Origin: Megamonas hypermegale
Lineage (GTDB): Bacteria > Bacillota > Negativicutes > Selenomonadales > Selenomonadaceae
Direction of reading: 5' to 3'
Length of the DNA stretch: 64,000 nt
NCBI RefSeq assembly: GCF_900187035.1
Contig: NZ_LT906446.1
Location: forward strand, 868,001-932,000
Positions 8,738 through 19,700 of this stretch are shown piece by piece; within the stretch, counting starts at the first letter, position 1, and each line of letters begins with the position of its first letter. A program made the translations under genes and the position numbers. The notes under the pieces were generated by a model. That model did not search any database. It was not told the origin of the DNA and was given only the letters and a program-made list of their open reading frames with translations.

Positions 8738-9247
8738 TTATTTAGCAATATGTTCTTGCAATGCTTCTTGCCATTTTTCTTGTAAATCTGCTAAGCGAAA
8801 GCGTGCATTTGCAGGACTCGTAGATGGCAATTTAAAAAATTGTATCTTAGGATTTTTCAATACTTCTTTATTGTACTTTTTAAAACACTGAAATGATTTA
8901 CCGCCATTAAAACAAATTCGCACGATATTCGGATATTTTTCTAAAAAAGCAGTGAAATCATTTGCTACTTCATCACAAATAGCACTGTCCAAACTGCCTT
9001 CACGCACACATGAATCAATGGAATCCCAAAGTGCAATATGATTTTCTCTGAGCATTTGCAAGCGCCGTTCATATATCGAAGGTATAACACCATCATTGAA
9101 AAAAATTGCCATTAGCTTCCAAAATCTATTTTGCGGATGAGCGTAATATTGATTTTGTTCTAACGATTTCACACTCGGCATAGAACCCAATATCAAAGTT
9201 GTACAATTTTCATCAACGGAAGGTGCAAAACCTACACATCTTTCCAT
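8738..9247 (-). CDS. DNA-deoxyinosine glycosylase (uracil-DNA glycosylase superfamily)
   Basis: This 169-residue enzyme belongs to the uracil-DNA glycosylase superfamily branch that removes hypoxanthine from DNA. The active-site segment LILGSMPSVKSLEQNQYYAH lies near the N-terminus, with HPQNRFWK directly after. The second motif LPSTSPANAR lies near residue 142. These match the deoxyinosine glycosylase group rather than Ung, whose GQDPYH is absent. It excises deaminated adenine for base excision repair. AGGTGATTTT precedes the ATG. The editing deacylase gene is 18 bp upstream and is probably cotranscribed. Confidence 0.85.
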   Translation of the reverse strand: MERCVGFAPSVDENCTTLILGSMPSVKSLEQNQYYAHPQNRFWKLMAIFFNDGVIPSIYERRLQMLRENHIALWDSIDSCVREGSLDSAICDEVANDFTAFLEKYPNIVRICFNGGKSFQCFKKYNKEVLKNPKIQFFKLPSTSPANARFRLADLQEKWQEALQEHIAK

Positions 9248-9265
9248 AAAATCACCTCAAATTAA

Positions 9266-9754
9266 TTATATATCCATGAATTCAACCAAATTGCCATGTT
9301 CCTTTATGATTGATACTAAATCTGTTGTTTTAAGCCAAACAGACGCTGTATTACTATTTGGATGAACAGCTATATTCGTATTTTCAAAAACCTTATCTAT
9401 CACGACTTTTACGATACAATTTTCATCATTCAAAATGCCAAACGGTGTTACTGCTCCTTTTGTCAACTTTAAGATATTCCACATATCTTTTTCGGAAACA
9501 AAGCCGAGCGGTCTTGAATTTATTTTTTCTTTCAACGCTTTTAAATTAACTTTTTTATCCTGTGCTACAACAATAATATAATAATTTTTCTTTTTATCAT
9601 CGCGTATAAATAAATTTTTAGCAATTAAATTCGCTTCTGGTAAATCAAGTGCTAATATCTCATCAATCGTGTATACAGGAATGTGTTCTATCATAGAATA
9701 ATCAATATTTTTTGCTTGCAATAAATCGATAATAGCTTGAATTTGTTCATTCAT
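9266..9754 (-). CDS. YbaK/ProX-type aminoacyl-tRNA editing domain protein
   Basis: This free-standing editing domain of 162 residues is related to ProX and YbaK, which hydrolyse mischarged Ala- or Cys-tRNA-Pro. The N-terminus reads NIDYSMIEHIPVYTIDE and the core holds LIAKNLFIRD, the conserved-lysine strand of the family. GAVTPFGILND is the substrate loop, and HPNSNTASVWL near the end is typical of the ProX subgroup. The ATG at 9754 follows AAAGGGG by 6 nt; an in-frame ATG at 9778 lies ahead of that site and is unlikely. The exact tRNA substrate is inferred from the family. Confidence 0.85.
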   Translation of the reverse strand: MNEQIQAIIDLLQAKNIDYSMIEHIPVYTIDEILALDLPEANLIAKNLFIRDDKKKNYYIIVVAQDKKVNLKALKEKINSRPLGFVSEKDMWNILKLTKGAVTPFGILNDENCIVKVVIDKVFENTNIAVHPNSNTASVWLKTTDLVSIIKEHGNLVEFMDI

Positions 9755-9923
9755 AAAAATGCCCCTTTCTAATCTCATTTAAAATATTATACCAAATTAA
9801 TTAATCTTTTATTCAATCTCTCAATCAGTTTACTATTCTGCTAATGCAAGATATTCTGCGTTATATATTTTTATGATATAATAATATAATTGTATTTTTA
9901 TATTATTTAAAGGTGTGTTTTTA

Positions 9924-11831
9924 ATGATTTTAACTATAGAAAATCTCTGTAAAACGTATGGAGAAAAAGTTTTATTCAATAATGTAAATTTCAGCTTATC
10001 AGACGGCGATAAAGTTGGGATTGTAGGTGTTAACGGCACAGGTAAATCCACTTTTATTAAGGTCATTGCTGGCATTGTACCAAAAGACAGTGGCACTATA
10101 ACGACTGGCAAAAATACAAAAATATCTTATCTTGAACAAGATAAAGTATTTGAGCCAGAACATACCGTTTTAATGGAAGTATTTAAAGGTACTCAGCCAT
10201 TAATGCGCGCTCTTTATGATTATGAACTTGCACTGCAAGCCAGTCAAAAAAATCCTCAAGATATAGATTTACAAAAAAAGATAATCACTTTGAGCAGTAA
10301 AATCGATGAATTAAACGGCTGGCAACTGGAAAGCGATGCTAAAACTATTTTGACAAAACTCGGTATAATGGATTTTAGTGCCAAGACAAAGACGCTTTCC
10401 GGCGGACAACAAAAAAGATTGGCACTCGCTACAGCATTAATACAACCATGTGATTTACTCCTCTTAGACGAACCGACAAACCATTTAGATAGTGAAACGA
10501 TTGCTTGGCTGGAAGAATATCTACGCAAATTGAAAACGGCTTTAATCATGGTCACACATGACCGCTATTTTCTCGATTCAGTAGCTACAAAGATTTTAGA
10601 ACTCGATAAAGGTAATTCATATATTTACACGGGCAATTATACGCAATTTCTCGAATTAAAAAATCAGCGTTTAGAACGCGAAGAAGCTTCTGAACAGAAA
10701 CGACAAAACTTTTTGCGCAATGAATTAAAATGGATTAGACGTGGTGCACAGGCTCGTTCTACAAAACAACGTGCTCGTATTCAGCGCTTTGAGGAAGTAA
10801 AAAACCAAAAGGTGAATATCGACCATAGTAAAATAGAAATCGGCATGGCTACATCTCGTTTAGGACGTACAGTCATTGAACTGGAAAATGTAAATTATGC
10901 TGTAGATGATAAAACCATCGTCAAAGATTTCACTTATACCGTATTACGCAATGACCGCATCGGCATTTTAGGACCGAACGGCTCAGGCAAAACAACATTA
11001 TTAAATATAATTGCCGGCAAACTTGCGCCAACTTCCGGCACTGTCACAATCGGTCAAACCGTGAAAATCGGCTATTTCACACAAAAAAATATCGCTATGG
11101 ATGAAAGATTGCGCCCTATTGAATATATAAAAGAAGAAGCCAATTATTTAACCCTAGCTGATGGCACAAAATTAAGTGCTTCACAACTCATGGAAAGATT
11201 TCTTTTCCCTGGTACATTGCAATGGACGCCAATCGCTAAATTATCTGGTGGCGAAAAACGCCGCTTGTATTTACTGCGCATCTTGATGAGTGCGCCAAAT
11301 GTGCTTTTACTCGATGAACCCACTAACGATTTAGATTTAGAAACCATGTCCATTTTGGAAGAATTCATTGATAATTTCAATGGTGCTATCATTTTCGTAT
11401 CGCATGACCGCTTTTTCATTGACCGCTTAGCTGATAAGGTATTCGTATACCAAAAAGACGGCAGTTTGCGTCAATATCCAGGTGGCTATTCTTATTATAA
11501 AGGCATTGAAGAACAAGAACAGCAAGCCTTACAAGTACAAACACAGCAATCCATGCCTAAAAAAGAAGTTAAACCAGCTAAAACACGCGAAAAAGCTAAT
11601 GCACCGAAAAAACTTTCTTTTAAAGAACAACGCGAATATGATGAAATAGAAGCCATCATAGCTGAAACAGAAGGCGAATTGAAAGTAGTTCAACTGCAAA
11701 TGACACAAAACGCTTCTGATTATGGCAAACTCAATGAATTAACTAAAGAAGAAACTCGTCTACAAGAAAAACTAGATTATTTGATGGAACGTTGGGCTTA
11801 TTTAGAAGAGATAGTTGAACAAATGCAATAA
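9924..11831 (+). CDS. ABC-F ATPase, Uup-like
   Basis: This soluble tandem ATPase has two ABC domains: GVNGTGKST with LSGGQQKRLALA, then GPNGSGKTT with LSGGEKRRLYLL. The linker carries basic helices (NELKWIRRGAQARSTKQRAR) as in ABC-F proteins, and there are no membrane spans. A charged coiled coil fills about residues 555-635, the C-terminal domain typical of Uup, which binds branched DNA. ABC-F proteins act on ribosomes, so translation and DNA-linked roles are both possible. ATG 9924 follows AAAGG by 10 nt; an upstream GTG at 9915 overlaps that site. Confidence 0.9.
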   Translation: MILTIENLCKTYGEKVLFNNVNFSLSDGDKVGIVGVNGTGKSTFIKVIAGIVPKDSGTITTGKNTKISYLEQDKVFEPEHTVLMEVFKGTQPLMRALYDYELALQASQKNPQDIDLQKKIITLSSKIDELNGWQLESDAKTILTKLGIMDFSAKTKTLSGGQQKRLALATALIQPCDLLLLDEPTNHLDSETIAWLEEYLRKLKTALIMVTHDRYFLDSVATKILELDKGNSYIYTGNYTQFLELKNQRLEREEASEQKRQNFLRNELKWIRRGAQARSTKQRARIQRFEEVKNQKVNIDHSKIEIGMATSRLGRTVIELENVNYAVDDKTIVKDFTYTVLRNDRIGILGPNGSGKTTLLNIIAGKLAPTSGTVTIGQTVKIGYFTQKNIAMDERLRPIEYIKEEANYLTLADGTKLSASQLMERFLFPGTLQWTPIAKLSGGEKRRLYLLRILMSAPNVLLLDEPTNDLDLETMSILEEFIDNFNGAIIFVSHDRFFIDRLADKVFVYQKDGSLRQYPGGYSYYKGIEEQEQQALQVQTQQSMPKKEVKPAKTREKANAPKKLSFKEQREYDEIEAIIAETEGELKVVQLQMTQNASDYGKLNELTKEETRLQEKLDYLMERWAYLEEIVEQMQ

Positions 11832-11870
11832 AAATTGTATCAATACAATTTAAAGAAATTACCAAATTTA

Positions 11871-11910
11871 ATTGACTAGGATTAGATTAAAATCTATAAT
11901 CTTAGTCAAT
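11871..11910 (+). terminator. Terminator of the uup-like gene
   Basis: A long stem of about 17 bp (ATTGACTAGGATTAGAT with ATCTATAATCTTAGTCAAT, one bulge region) is followed by TATTTTTTTT. Confidence 0.9.
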
Positions 11911-11948
11911 TATTTTTTTTATAATATATTAGTATTGAAGGTGATTTC

Positions 11949-13163
11949 ATGTTTACATCAACAATTTCTCCATTTAACATTTCTCTGCTATGGTTTGGCA
12001 CAGCTATCTCCATTGCTGAAATCATGACTGGTACACTACTAGCACCACTGGGTATGACTTATGGTTTTTGTGCTATTTTGCTAGGGCATCTTATCGGTGG
12101 AATAATTTTATTTTTAACAGGTTTCATCGGCGCAAAATGCAGACTTTCTTCTTTTGAAATCATCAATTCATTTTTTGGTCGTTTAGGAGCTACAGCATTT
12201 TCTATATTAAATATCATTCAATTAATCGGTTGGATAACCATTATGCTGATTATCAGTAATGAAGCTATCAATCATTTTACAGACATGCTTTGGCAATTAT
12301 TACCACATGATTTCTTATGGATAATCGTATTAGGACTTGTACCGTGTATTTGGATATTTTGTAGGGAAAAATTTATTCATCATTTTAATCGATTAATAAT
12401 CCTTTGTTTATTTCTCGTATCTTTATGATTAGCTTTTAATAGTGTATTCACAGAAAATCCCATTATTCCTTCTGCAATAAGTAATAATATATCTTTTGGA
12501 TTAGCCGTTGAATTAAATGTTGCTATGTGCATATCTTGGATGCCTGTAATTTCTGATTATACTTGTAAATTAACAAAACATACAAAAGGCACTTTATACG
12601 CTGTATTTGCTTATTGTTTCGGTAGCTGTTTGATGTACATCATTGGACTTTCATCCGCCATTCACTTTAATACAACTGATATCTGCGACATTTTTGCTTT
12701 ATCTGGTTTAGGTATTATCGCACTGCTTGTAATTTTATTATCAACGATTACTACAAATTTTATAGCCATAAATTCCGCTACACTTTGCTTCACTAATTTA
12801 TTTCACCGCTTTAATTTTAAAATCACTTTCATTTGTATTTGCCTATTCTCCATTTTTCTAGCTTATTTTGTTTCCATGCAACAATATGAAAACTTTTTAT
12901 ACTTCATCGGCGCAATTTTTGCACCATTATTCGCCATTTCATTCTCTGAATTTTTCATATTCCATAACACAAAAATTCATTCCGATAAAATCATCATAAA
13001 AAATAATTTATTATGGCTGGTAGGATTTATAATCTATGAAAATTTAATCGATTGCACGACGTTTATCGGCATCACTTTTCCTGTCATGTTAGGCATTGCC
13101 ATATGTAATATAATAATAAGCTATATCTTAAATCAAACAGCCTTTTCTTTAAAGAAATCATAA
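11949..13163 (+). pseudogene. cytX: cytX-like hydroxymethylpyrimidine permease, broken by one in-frame TGA
   Basis: The two pieces (11949-12428 and 12525-13163) are in the same frame. The only interruption is TGA at 12426-12428, after LCLFLVSL. The codons between the pieces read on as LAFNSVFTENPIIPSAISNN without shift. Together they give about 404 residues with roughly 12 helices and the NCS1/CytX start PFNISLLWFGTAISIAEIMTG. CytX imports hydroxymethylpyrimidine for thiamine synthesis. TGG to TGA is a one-base change. The upstream AAGGTGATTTC ribosome site is intact. There is no TPP riboswitch in the 117 bp upstream. Sequencing error and very recent inactivation are both possible. Confidence 0.82.
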
Positions 13164-13167
13164 AATG

Positions 13168-13208
13168 AAAGACTGCACTTTAATCTGTACAATCAAAGTG
13201 CAGTCTTT
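13168..13208. terminator. Bidirectional terminator between cytX pseudogene and trmD
   Basis: A perfect 14-bp stem (AAAGACTGCACTTT with AAAGTGCAGTCTTT) has a 13-nt loop. Its outer A/T arms give a T-run on each strand. Confidence 0.92.
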
Positions 13209-13946
13209 TTATTTCTCATCATTTAAACTAGCTAAAAAAATCTTATCTTCTTTAGATAAATCAGCCGTCTTTAATAAATCAGGTCGATTGTTAAACGTTG
13301 TGCGCAACGCTTCTTGTCTGCGCCATTTAGCGATTTTAGCATGGTCGCCAGATAAAAGTACTTCTGGCACTTTTAATCCATGATATTCACGCGGTTTTGT
13401 ATATTGCGGATATTCTAAAATACCATTATAAAAAGAATCCGTCGGCGCTGATTCTCCACTTCCTAATACACCTGGAAGCATTCTGGAAACAGCATCAACA
13501 ACCACCATGCAAGCCAATTCACCGCCAGTCAAAACATAATCACCAATAGAAATTATTTCATCAGCTAAATTTTGCACAATTCGATTATCATAGCCTTCAT
13601 AATGACCACAAATGAATATGAGCTGGTCATACTTTGCAAGTTCAATTGCTTTTTGCTGATTAAAAGTCTTACCAGTAGGGCACATGATGACAACTCTGCT
13701 ATTTTCAATCTGTGTCTTTTCCTTTACAGATTTTATAGCGCGGAAAATAGGTTCTGGTTTCATGACCATACCTGCACCGCCACCATATGGCGTATCATCT
13801 ACTTGGTTGTGTTTGTTAAACGCAAAATCACGCGGATTAGTGATAGCAATATCTAAAATATTTTTTTCAATTGCTCGCTTAGTTATACTAGCACCGAATA
13901 CTCCGCCAAACATTTCAGGAAATAAGGATAAAATATCTATTCTCAT
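13209..13946 (-). CDS. trmD: tRNA (guanine-37-N1)-methyltransferase
   Basis: TrmD methylates G37 next to the anticodon and prevents frameshifting. It is a SPOUT enzyme. MRIDILSLFPEMF, the substrate loop DDTPYGGGAGMVMK, and the knot region FICGHYEGYDNR plus SIGDYVLTGGE are all present and intact. The 245 residues are normal. The gene follows rimM with a 7-bp gap, and ylqD lies upstream, as in the ylqC-ylqD-rimM-trmD order of Firmicutes. Here ffh, rpsP and rplS are not adjacent. Confidence 0.97.
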   Translation of the reverse strand: MRIDILSLFPEMFGGVFGASITKRAIEKNILDIAITNPRDFAFNKHNQVDDTPYGGGAGMVMKPEPIFRAIKSVKEKTQIENSRVVIMCPTGKTFNQQKAIELAKYDQLIFICGHYEGYDNRIVQNLADEIISIGDYVLTGGELACMVVVDAVSRMLPGVLGSGESAPTDSFYNGILEYPQYTKPREYHGLKVPEVLLSGDHAKIAKWRRQEALRTTFNNRPDLLKTADLSKEDKIFLASLNDEK

Positions 13947-13953
13947 ATCGCTA

Positions 13954-14463
13954 TCATACTTCCTGATTTTCGTCCCAGATAACTTTCATATAGCCATCTT
14001 GTATATTGATTTCAGTAACTACTTTTTTAAGTGCTGGAATTAATATCTGTCTGCCGTCTTTTGCTTTAGTGATATAGACATCATTGCTACCTGTTTTTAA
14101 AATATCTGTGATTTCACCGAGCACGACATCATCTTGATTGATGACTTCAAGCCCTACGATATCAAATGCGTAATATTCGCCTTCATTTAAACTAGCAGCA
14201 TCGGCACGATTGATTTTTAGCAATTTATTTGTGAAACGCATTGCATCTTCACGATTATCAACGCTTTTTATCTTCATCACTACAAAATTTTTCTGATAAC
14301 GTGTTTTAGTGATTTCAATTTCTTTATCATCGACATAAGCTGTTTTTATCGTATTAAAACGTTCTGGAAAATCAGTCAATGGATAAACTTTTATATCGCC
14401 GCGTATGCCGTGTGTAGCACCGAATTTGCCGATGATTATTTTTTTATCAGTTACGGATTTCAA
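13954..14463 (-). CDS. rimM: Ribosome maturation factor
   Basis: RimM binds ribosomal protein S19 and assists 30S head assembly. The N-terminal beta-barrel begins IIIGKFGATHGIRGDIKVYPLTDFPERF, and the PRC-barrel follows, centred on EYYAFDIVGLEV and ending DGYMKVIWDE. The 169 residues fit the family. Its start overlaps the end of ylqD by 17 bp, and trmD follows 7 bp later, so translation of the three is probably coupled. Confidence 0.95.
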   Translation of the reverse strand: MKSVTDKKIIIGKFGATHGIRGDIKVYPLTDFPERFNTIKTAYVDDKEIEITKTRYQKNFVVMKIKSVDNREDAMRFTNKLLKINRADAASLNEGEYYAFDIVGLEVINQDDVVLGEITDILKTGSNDVYITKAKDGRQILIPALKKVVTEINIQDGYMKVIWDENQEV

Positions 14464-14854
14464 TGATTTTTCCGTCCTCTATTACAATTTCACTATTCAT
14501 GACTTCTGGCATTTTATCGCCAACTTTTACATTGAGGATATGATGCATTGTACCTTGGATGATTTCTGCACCTAAACCTAAATGTTTCATATCAGCGATA
14601 TCTTGTGTTAATTTATCTCTGACTTTTAAGCCTTTTGCTTTATCAACTTCCATGCGCTGTACAACAGCAGCTACTTGCTGAGGATTATCCTGTTCATGTT
14701 CTTCAATGAATTTTTTTCTCTGAATATCGATTTTAGATAATTTTAAATTAACTTCTTCGAGTTCTCTATTCATTTTTTCAAGCATTTTGTTTCTAAATTT
14801 TTCTGTAACTTTAACTTTAATAGTTACTGGACATTGTAAAGAAATACTTTCCAT
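14447..14854 (-). CDS. ylqD: YlqD family protein
   Basis: This 135-residue protein has a short beta N-terminus, a long charged helical hairpin (about residues 22-75) and a small C-terminal beta part (GDKMPEVMNSEIVIEDGKIIEI). That is the pattern of YlqD proteins, coded next to rimM and trmD in Firmicutes. The function is unknown; location suggests ribosome or rRNA biogenesis. It overlaps rimM by 17 bp. The usual upstream partner khpA (ylqC) is not present, so this operon appears to start here. Confidence 0.85.
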   Translation of the reverse strand: MESISLQCPVTIKVKVTEKFRNKMLEKMNRELEEVNLKLSKIDIQRKKFIEEHEQDNPQQVAAVVQRMEVDKAKGLKVRDKLTQDIADMKHLGLGAEIIQGTMHHILNVKVGDKMPEVMNSEIVIEDGKIIEIRN

Positions 14855-14906
14855 AATAATGCAATAACCCCTTTGTATTTATATTTTATTCTATTGTACT
14901 CAAAAA

Positions 14907-14930
14907 CTCCCCAGAAATCAATCTGAGGAG
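14907..14930 (-). terminator. Terminator of the beta-CASP gene
   Basis: CTCCCCAG pairs with CTGAGGAG (one G-U) around an 8-nt loop. On the minus strand TTTTTG follows. It separates the beta-CASP gene from ylqD. Confidence 0.75.
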
Positions 14931-14960
14931 CTTTATTTATTAATTTTACAATGTATTTAA

Positions 14961-16574
14961 TTAACTGATACCAAAATCTTTGAACAAGCGTTTTACATAA
15001 CGCCAGCCTTTTTCTGTAGTGCGAATTGCTGCTGGCATGAGTTCTGGATTTTTAACAACCATATTGATGATACGGCGACGGAATTGACGATAAGACGAAT
15101 CGATATCCATGAAGAAATCTTCCATATCTTTTTGTACAGCCACTTGTGGAATGTTTGCTTCTTTGATTTCACAAGTCGTCTTCGTCATAATGGCTCTATC
15201 TGCATAATACGGAATATACGCATTCCAGCCAAATTCATCTAATACCATTTCTTTTATCGCTTTAGCAGCAGTTGCTTCACCATGTACAACGAATACTTGC
15301 TGTGCATTATTCATAGTTAAATGTTGAAGCCATTCTTCAATTTGCAGATAATCAGCATGAGCAGAAAATCCATCCATATTGACAATACGAGCTTTTACAC
15401 TGATTTCTTCGCCCATTACCTTCACTTGTTTAGCACCATCCAAAAGTCTACGACCTAAACTTCCTTCTGCTTGATAACCAACAAATAAAATAGTAGACTC
15501 TGGTCGCCATAGATTATGTTTTAAATGATGTAATACACGGCCTGCATCCGCCATACCACTTGCTGATAAAATTATTTTTGAACCAACATCACTATTTAAC
15601 GCCTTAGATTCTTCTGCACTTTCACACATTCTAAGTTGTGGCATTTCTGGCAATTTATTATGTTTTTTTAAGTAATCAATGGCTTCTTCATCAAAATAAT
15701 GTACATTCTTAGCAAAAATTCGTGTTGCCTCTACTGCTAGCGGACTATCCACTACAATAGCAGTATCATCAATACGCCCTGCTTTCCAAAGTTTAAATAA
15801 ATAATACAACATAGTTTGCGTACGTCCCACTGCAAACGAAGGAATAATCAAGTTTCCGCCTCTATCCATAGTATCATTGATTATTTCCGCCAATGAAGTC
15901 TCTTTATCATATATTTCATGCTTTCTATCACCATAAGTAGACTCTATTATTAAGTAATCTGCATCTTTTATATAAGTTGGGTCTTTTATAATTGGTTGAT
16001 CGGGTTGTCCTAAATCGCCAGTAAATACTAATTTTGTTTCTTCACCATTTTCTGTAACATATAATTCAATAATCGATGAACCTAAAATATGACCAGCATC
16101 ACGATAAACCGCTCTAATCCCATTAACTGGTTCAATCTCTTCATCATAATTAATAGCTACGAACTGTTTTAACGAAGCCATGGCATCATCGATCGTATAC
16201 AGCGGAGCAATCGGCGTCTTGCCCATACGCTGTCCTTTACGATTTGTAATCTGAGCATCAGATTCTTGGATGTGCGCACTATCTGGTAACATGATATTTA
16301 CTAAATCACACGTTGCTTTCGTGGCGTAAATACTACCTTTAAAGCCTTGTTTACAAAGCTTTGGTATAAGTCCGCAATGGTCAACATGGGCATGTGTCAA
16401 CAATACGCAATCAATATCCGACGGAACAAATCTAAAATCATTATAATTCAAATCACGTAAAGTCCTTCCACCTTGAAACATTCCACAGTCAATCAATATT
16501 TTATGGTCATTAGTTTCCAATAAATAACATGAACCAGTAACTGTATGTGCTGCACCTAAAAATTGCAAATTCAT
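14961..16574 (-). CDS. Metallo-beta-lactamase/beta-CASP ribonuclease
   Basis: This 537-residue cytoplasmic nuclease has an N-terminal metallo-beta-lactamase fold with HAHVDHCG (motif 2), DAGHILGSS (motif 3) and FTGDLGQ (motif 4). A beta-CASP insertion follows, with SFAVGRTQ and a DSPLAVEATRIF stretch, then SASGMADAGRVLHHL and SAHADY. This is the YSH1/CPSF-like group of RNA-specific exonucleases. A likely role is RNA processing or decay. It is a different protein from RNase J, which is usually longer at its C-terminus. It is flanked by terminators, so it seems monocistronic. Confidence 0.9.
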   Translation of the reverse strand: MNLQFLGAAHTVTGSCYLLETNDHKILIDCGMFQGGRTLRDLNYNDFRFVPSDIDCVLLTHAHVDHCGLIPKLCKQGFKGSIYATKATCDLVNIMLPDSAHIQESDAQITNRKGQRMGKTPIAPLYTIDDAMASLKQFVAINYDEEIEPVNGIRAVYRDAGHILGSSIIELYVTENGEETKLVFTGDLGQPDQPIIKDPTYIKDADYLIIESTYGDRKHEIYDKETSLAEIINDTMDRGGNLIIPSFAVGRTQTMLYYLFKLWKAGRIDDTAIVVDSPLAVEATRIFAKNVHYFDEEAIDYLKKHNKLPEMPQLRMCESAEESKALNSDVGSKIILSASGMADAGRVLHHLKHNLWRPESTILFVGYQAEGSLGRRLLDGAKQVKVMGEEISVKARIVNMDGFSAHADYLQIEEWLQHLTMNNAQQVFVVHGEATAAKAIKEMVLDEFGWNAYIPYYADRAIMTKTTCEIKEANIPQVAVQKDMEDFFMDIDSSYRQFRRRIINMVVKNPELMPAAIRTTEKGWRYVKRLFKDFGIS

Positions 16575-16686
16575 AAAAATCCCTCCCTACTATATAAAAA
16601 CTATTTCATTCATTTTATTCTATATTATATATATTCGAAAAATAGCAGATAAATTCCTTTTCTTTAACAGAAAATTCTTTATAAAA

Positions 16687-16740
16687 AAGTACCTAGTACA
16701 ATAAAATTATAAATATAAATTCATATTGTACTAAGTACTT
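16687..16740 (-). terminator. Terminator of dnaE
   Basis: A 17-bp stem (arms 16687-16703 and 16724-16740, one G-U) is followed on the minus strand by TTTTTTAT. It starts 24 nt after the dnaE stop. Confidence 0.88.
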
Positions 16741-16764
16741 GTATATTACCATTTATATAGTATT

Positions 16765-19700
16765 TTAGCGTTGTTTTACAGCATTTTTACCGAGTAGCTT
16801 TTGCAATTCTTTAAACGCTTTATCTGTACCATTTATCCAAAATTCACAATTACCTTTTATCATTTTCTTTGTACTGAGAAAATACATATATACAGGACAA
16901 TTTCCTGCATATTCATGTAATGTTTCTTTAAGCATTAAGAAATTTTTCTGCGTTTCTTGTTCTGGTTTTAAAATTATGCAATACTCTGGTACATATTCTT
17001 CCATGCTGATTACTTTATCGACAATTATCTTCGTTTCATCATCAATATGATTTATTCTGCCGCGCACGACAACAGGCATATCGGGAATGAGATTATTTAT
17101 ATTTTCATAGAAGGATTTCGGGAAAACTGTAGCTTCTATAACACCTGCAAAATCTTCGACTTCTAAAAAGCACATCATATCGCCTTTTTTTGTCGTAACT
17201 CGTTTTGCCTTGCGAATAATTCCAGCAAATGAAACGAATTTATTTTCTTTTAAGCCAGATAATTGGTCAATTTTATACAGATGTTCAATTTTTTCTCTAT
17301 ATTCCTCTAATGGATGACCGGTGATATAAAAGCCAGTTATTTCTTTTTCCATATTTAAAAGTTCCATCTTAGGGAATTCATCGATTTTCGGTACATCTAT
17401 CTTATCGATAAAATTTTCTTCTTCCGAAAAATCGCCGAATAAATCCATCTGTCCACTGGCTAGGTCTTTTTGATGGCGCATACCTAAATCCATTGCTTGG
17501 TCTAAAATCGCCAAATACTGCGCACGATTATACCCTAGTGAATCAAATGCACCGCATTTTATCAAATTTTCTAACGAGCGCTTATTTATGCATCTACTGC
17601 TCACTCTTGCACAAAAATCTTCTAAAGATTTAAAAGGCCCATCAGTTTCACGTATTTTTACGATTGTCTTCAGTGCATTTTCACCAACACTCTTCACGGC
17701 AGCCATACCAAAGCGAATACTGTTTTTATCTACAGTGAAACTATCTCTACTAGCATTTATATCCGGTGGTAAAACTTGTATTCCCATATGCTTGCAAAGT
17801 TCGATATACTCACCAATCTTCGTACTCGTCATAAGGCTTGTCAAAATAGCCGCCATAAATTCTTGCGGATAATGCGCTTTTAGATACGCTGTACGCCATG
17901 ATACGAGTGCATAAGCAGCACTGTGTGATTTATTAAAACCATAATCGGCGAAGTTCAACAATAAATCAAAAATTGTTTCAGCTAATTTTTCATCAATGCC
18001 ATTTTCCTTTGTACCTTTTAAGAAATTTTCTTTTTGCGACATCAGTACATCGTGTTTTTTCTTACCCATGGCACGGCGCAAGATATCAGCTTGACCAAGG
18101 GTAAATCCTGCCAATACCTGTACAATCTGCATTACTTGTTCTTGATATAAGATAACGCCGAAAGTTTCTTTTAAGATAGGCTCTAATGCTGGATGCATAT
18201 ATGTGACTTTTTTTCTGCCATGACGCCCATTGATGAAATCTGTAACCATGCCACTACCGAGCGGGCCAGGACGATAAAGTGCCATAACAGGAATTAAATC
18301 AGCAAAATTATGCGGTTGCAAATCCTTAACAAGTGTAGTCATGCCAGCTGATTCCATCTGAAATACTGCACCCGTTTCGCCACGGCAAAGCATATTAGCA
18401 GTCTTTTCATCTTCAAGTGGTATCTTATCTAAATCAACGGTTATACCGCGATTATTTTTGATATTTTCCAAAGTATCTGCGATAACTGTTAACGTTCTAA
18501 GACCGAGAAAGTCCATTTTTAACAGACCTAATTCTTCAACGCAATCTTTGTCGTATTGCGTGACGAATGTACCTTCAGAAATCTGTATCGGCACATAATC
18601 GGTCACAGGTTCTTTAGAGATAACGACACCCGCTGCATGAGTTGATGAATGGCGTGGCATGCCTTCAATATCGCGCGCATAATCTATTAATTGGCGCACC
18701 TGCAAATTTTCCTGATAAATTTGGCGCAGTTCTGATGACTCTTGTAGTGCTTTATCGAGTGTTATGCCGAGTTCTTGCGGTACTAATTTAGCGATTTTAT
18801 CCACTTCGCCATACGGTATATTCATGACGCGCCCTACATCGCGAATAGCACCTTTTGCCGCCATCGTACCAAATGTTATAATCTGCGCAACGTGGTCATC
18901 ACCATAACGTCTTTTAACGTACTCAATGACTTCATCGCGCCTAATATAGCAAAAATCGATATCGATATCTGGCATTGTCACGCGTTCTGGATTTAAAAAA
19001 CGTTCAAAAAGCAAATTATATTTGAGCGGGTCAATGTCAGTAATCCCTAAAATATACGCTACAATACTGCCTGCTGCTGAACCACGCCCCGGTCCTACAG
19101 CAATATTTTGACTGCGTGCAAAATTTATAAAATCCCATACAATCAAAAAGTAACTGTCATATCCCATGCGATGGATAATTGACAATTCATATTCTAAGCG
19201 TTTCTTTATTTCTTCTGTGATATTATCATAGCGATTACTGATTTTTTCTTTACATAATTTGCGCAAATACTGTTCATCAGTCATGCCCTCAGGTAATGGA
19301 AAATTCGGCAAATGAAGATGACCAAATTCAAATTCAACATTACAACGCTCTGCAATCTCTAATGTGTTCGTTATTGCCTGCGGTACATCTTTGAATAAAT
19401 CCAGCATTTCCTTACCAGATTTCAAATAAAAATCATCATTGTTGAACTTCATGCGTTCTTTATCATCGAGTGTTCTACCCGTCTGAATACATAAAAGCAC
19501 ATCATGAAATGTGCTGTCCTCTCTTTTTATATAGTGAATATCGTTCGTCGCCACTAATTTAATACCGTATTTTTGTGCTAATTTTATGAGGCCAGCATTC
19601 GATTTTGCTTCTTCTGGAATTTGATGATTTTGAATTTCTAAAAAGAAATTATCCTTGCCAAAAATATCCGCGTATTCCTGTACTAATTTTTCTGCCCGTT

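Noticed and set aside
11832-11948. TPP riboswitch before the cytX-like gene
   Set aside because: The 117-bp gap is occupied by the upstream terminator, and no THI-box sequence (CUGAGA, ACCUGAUCUGG) is present.
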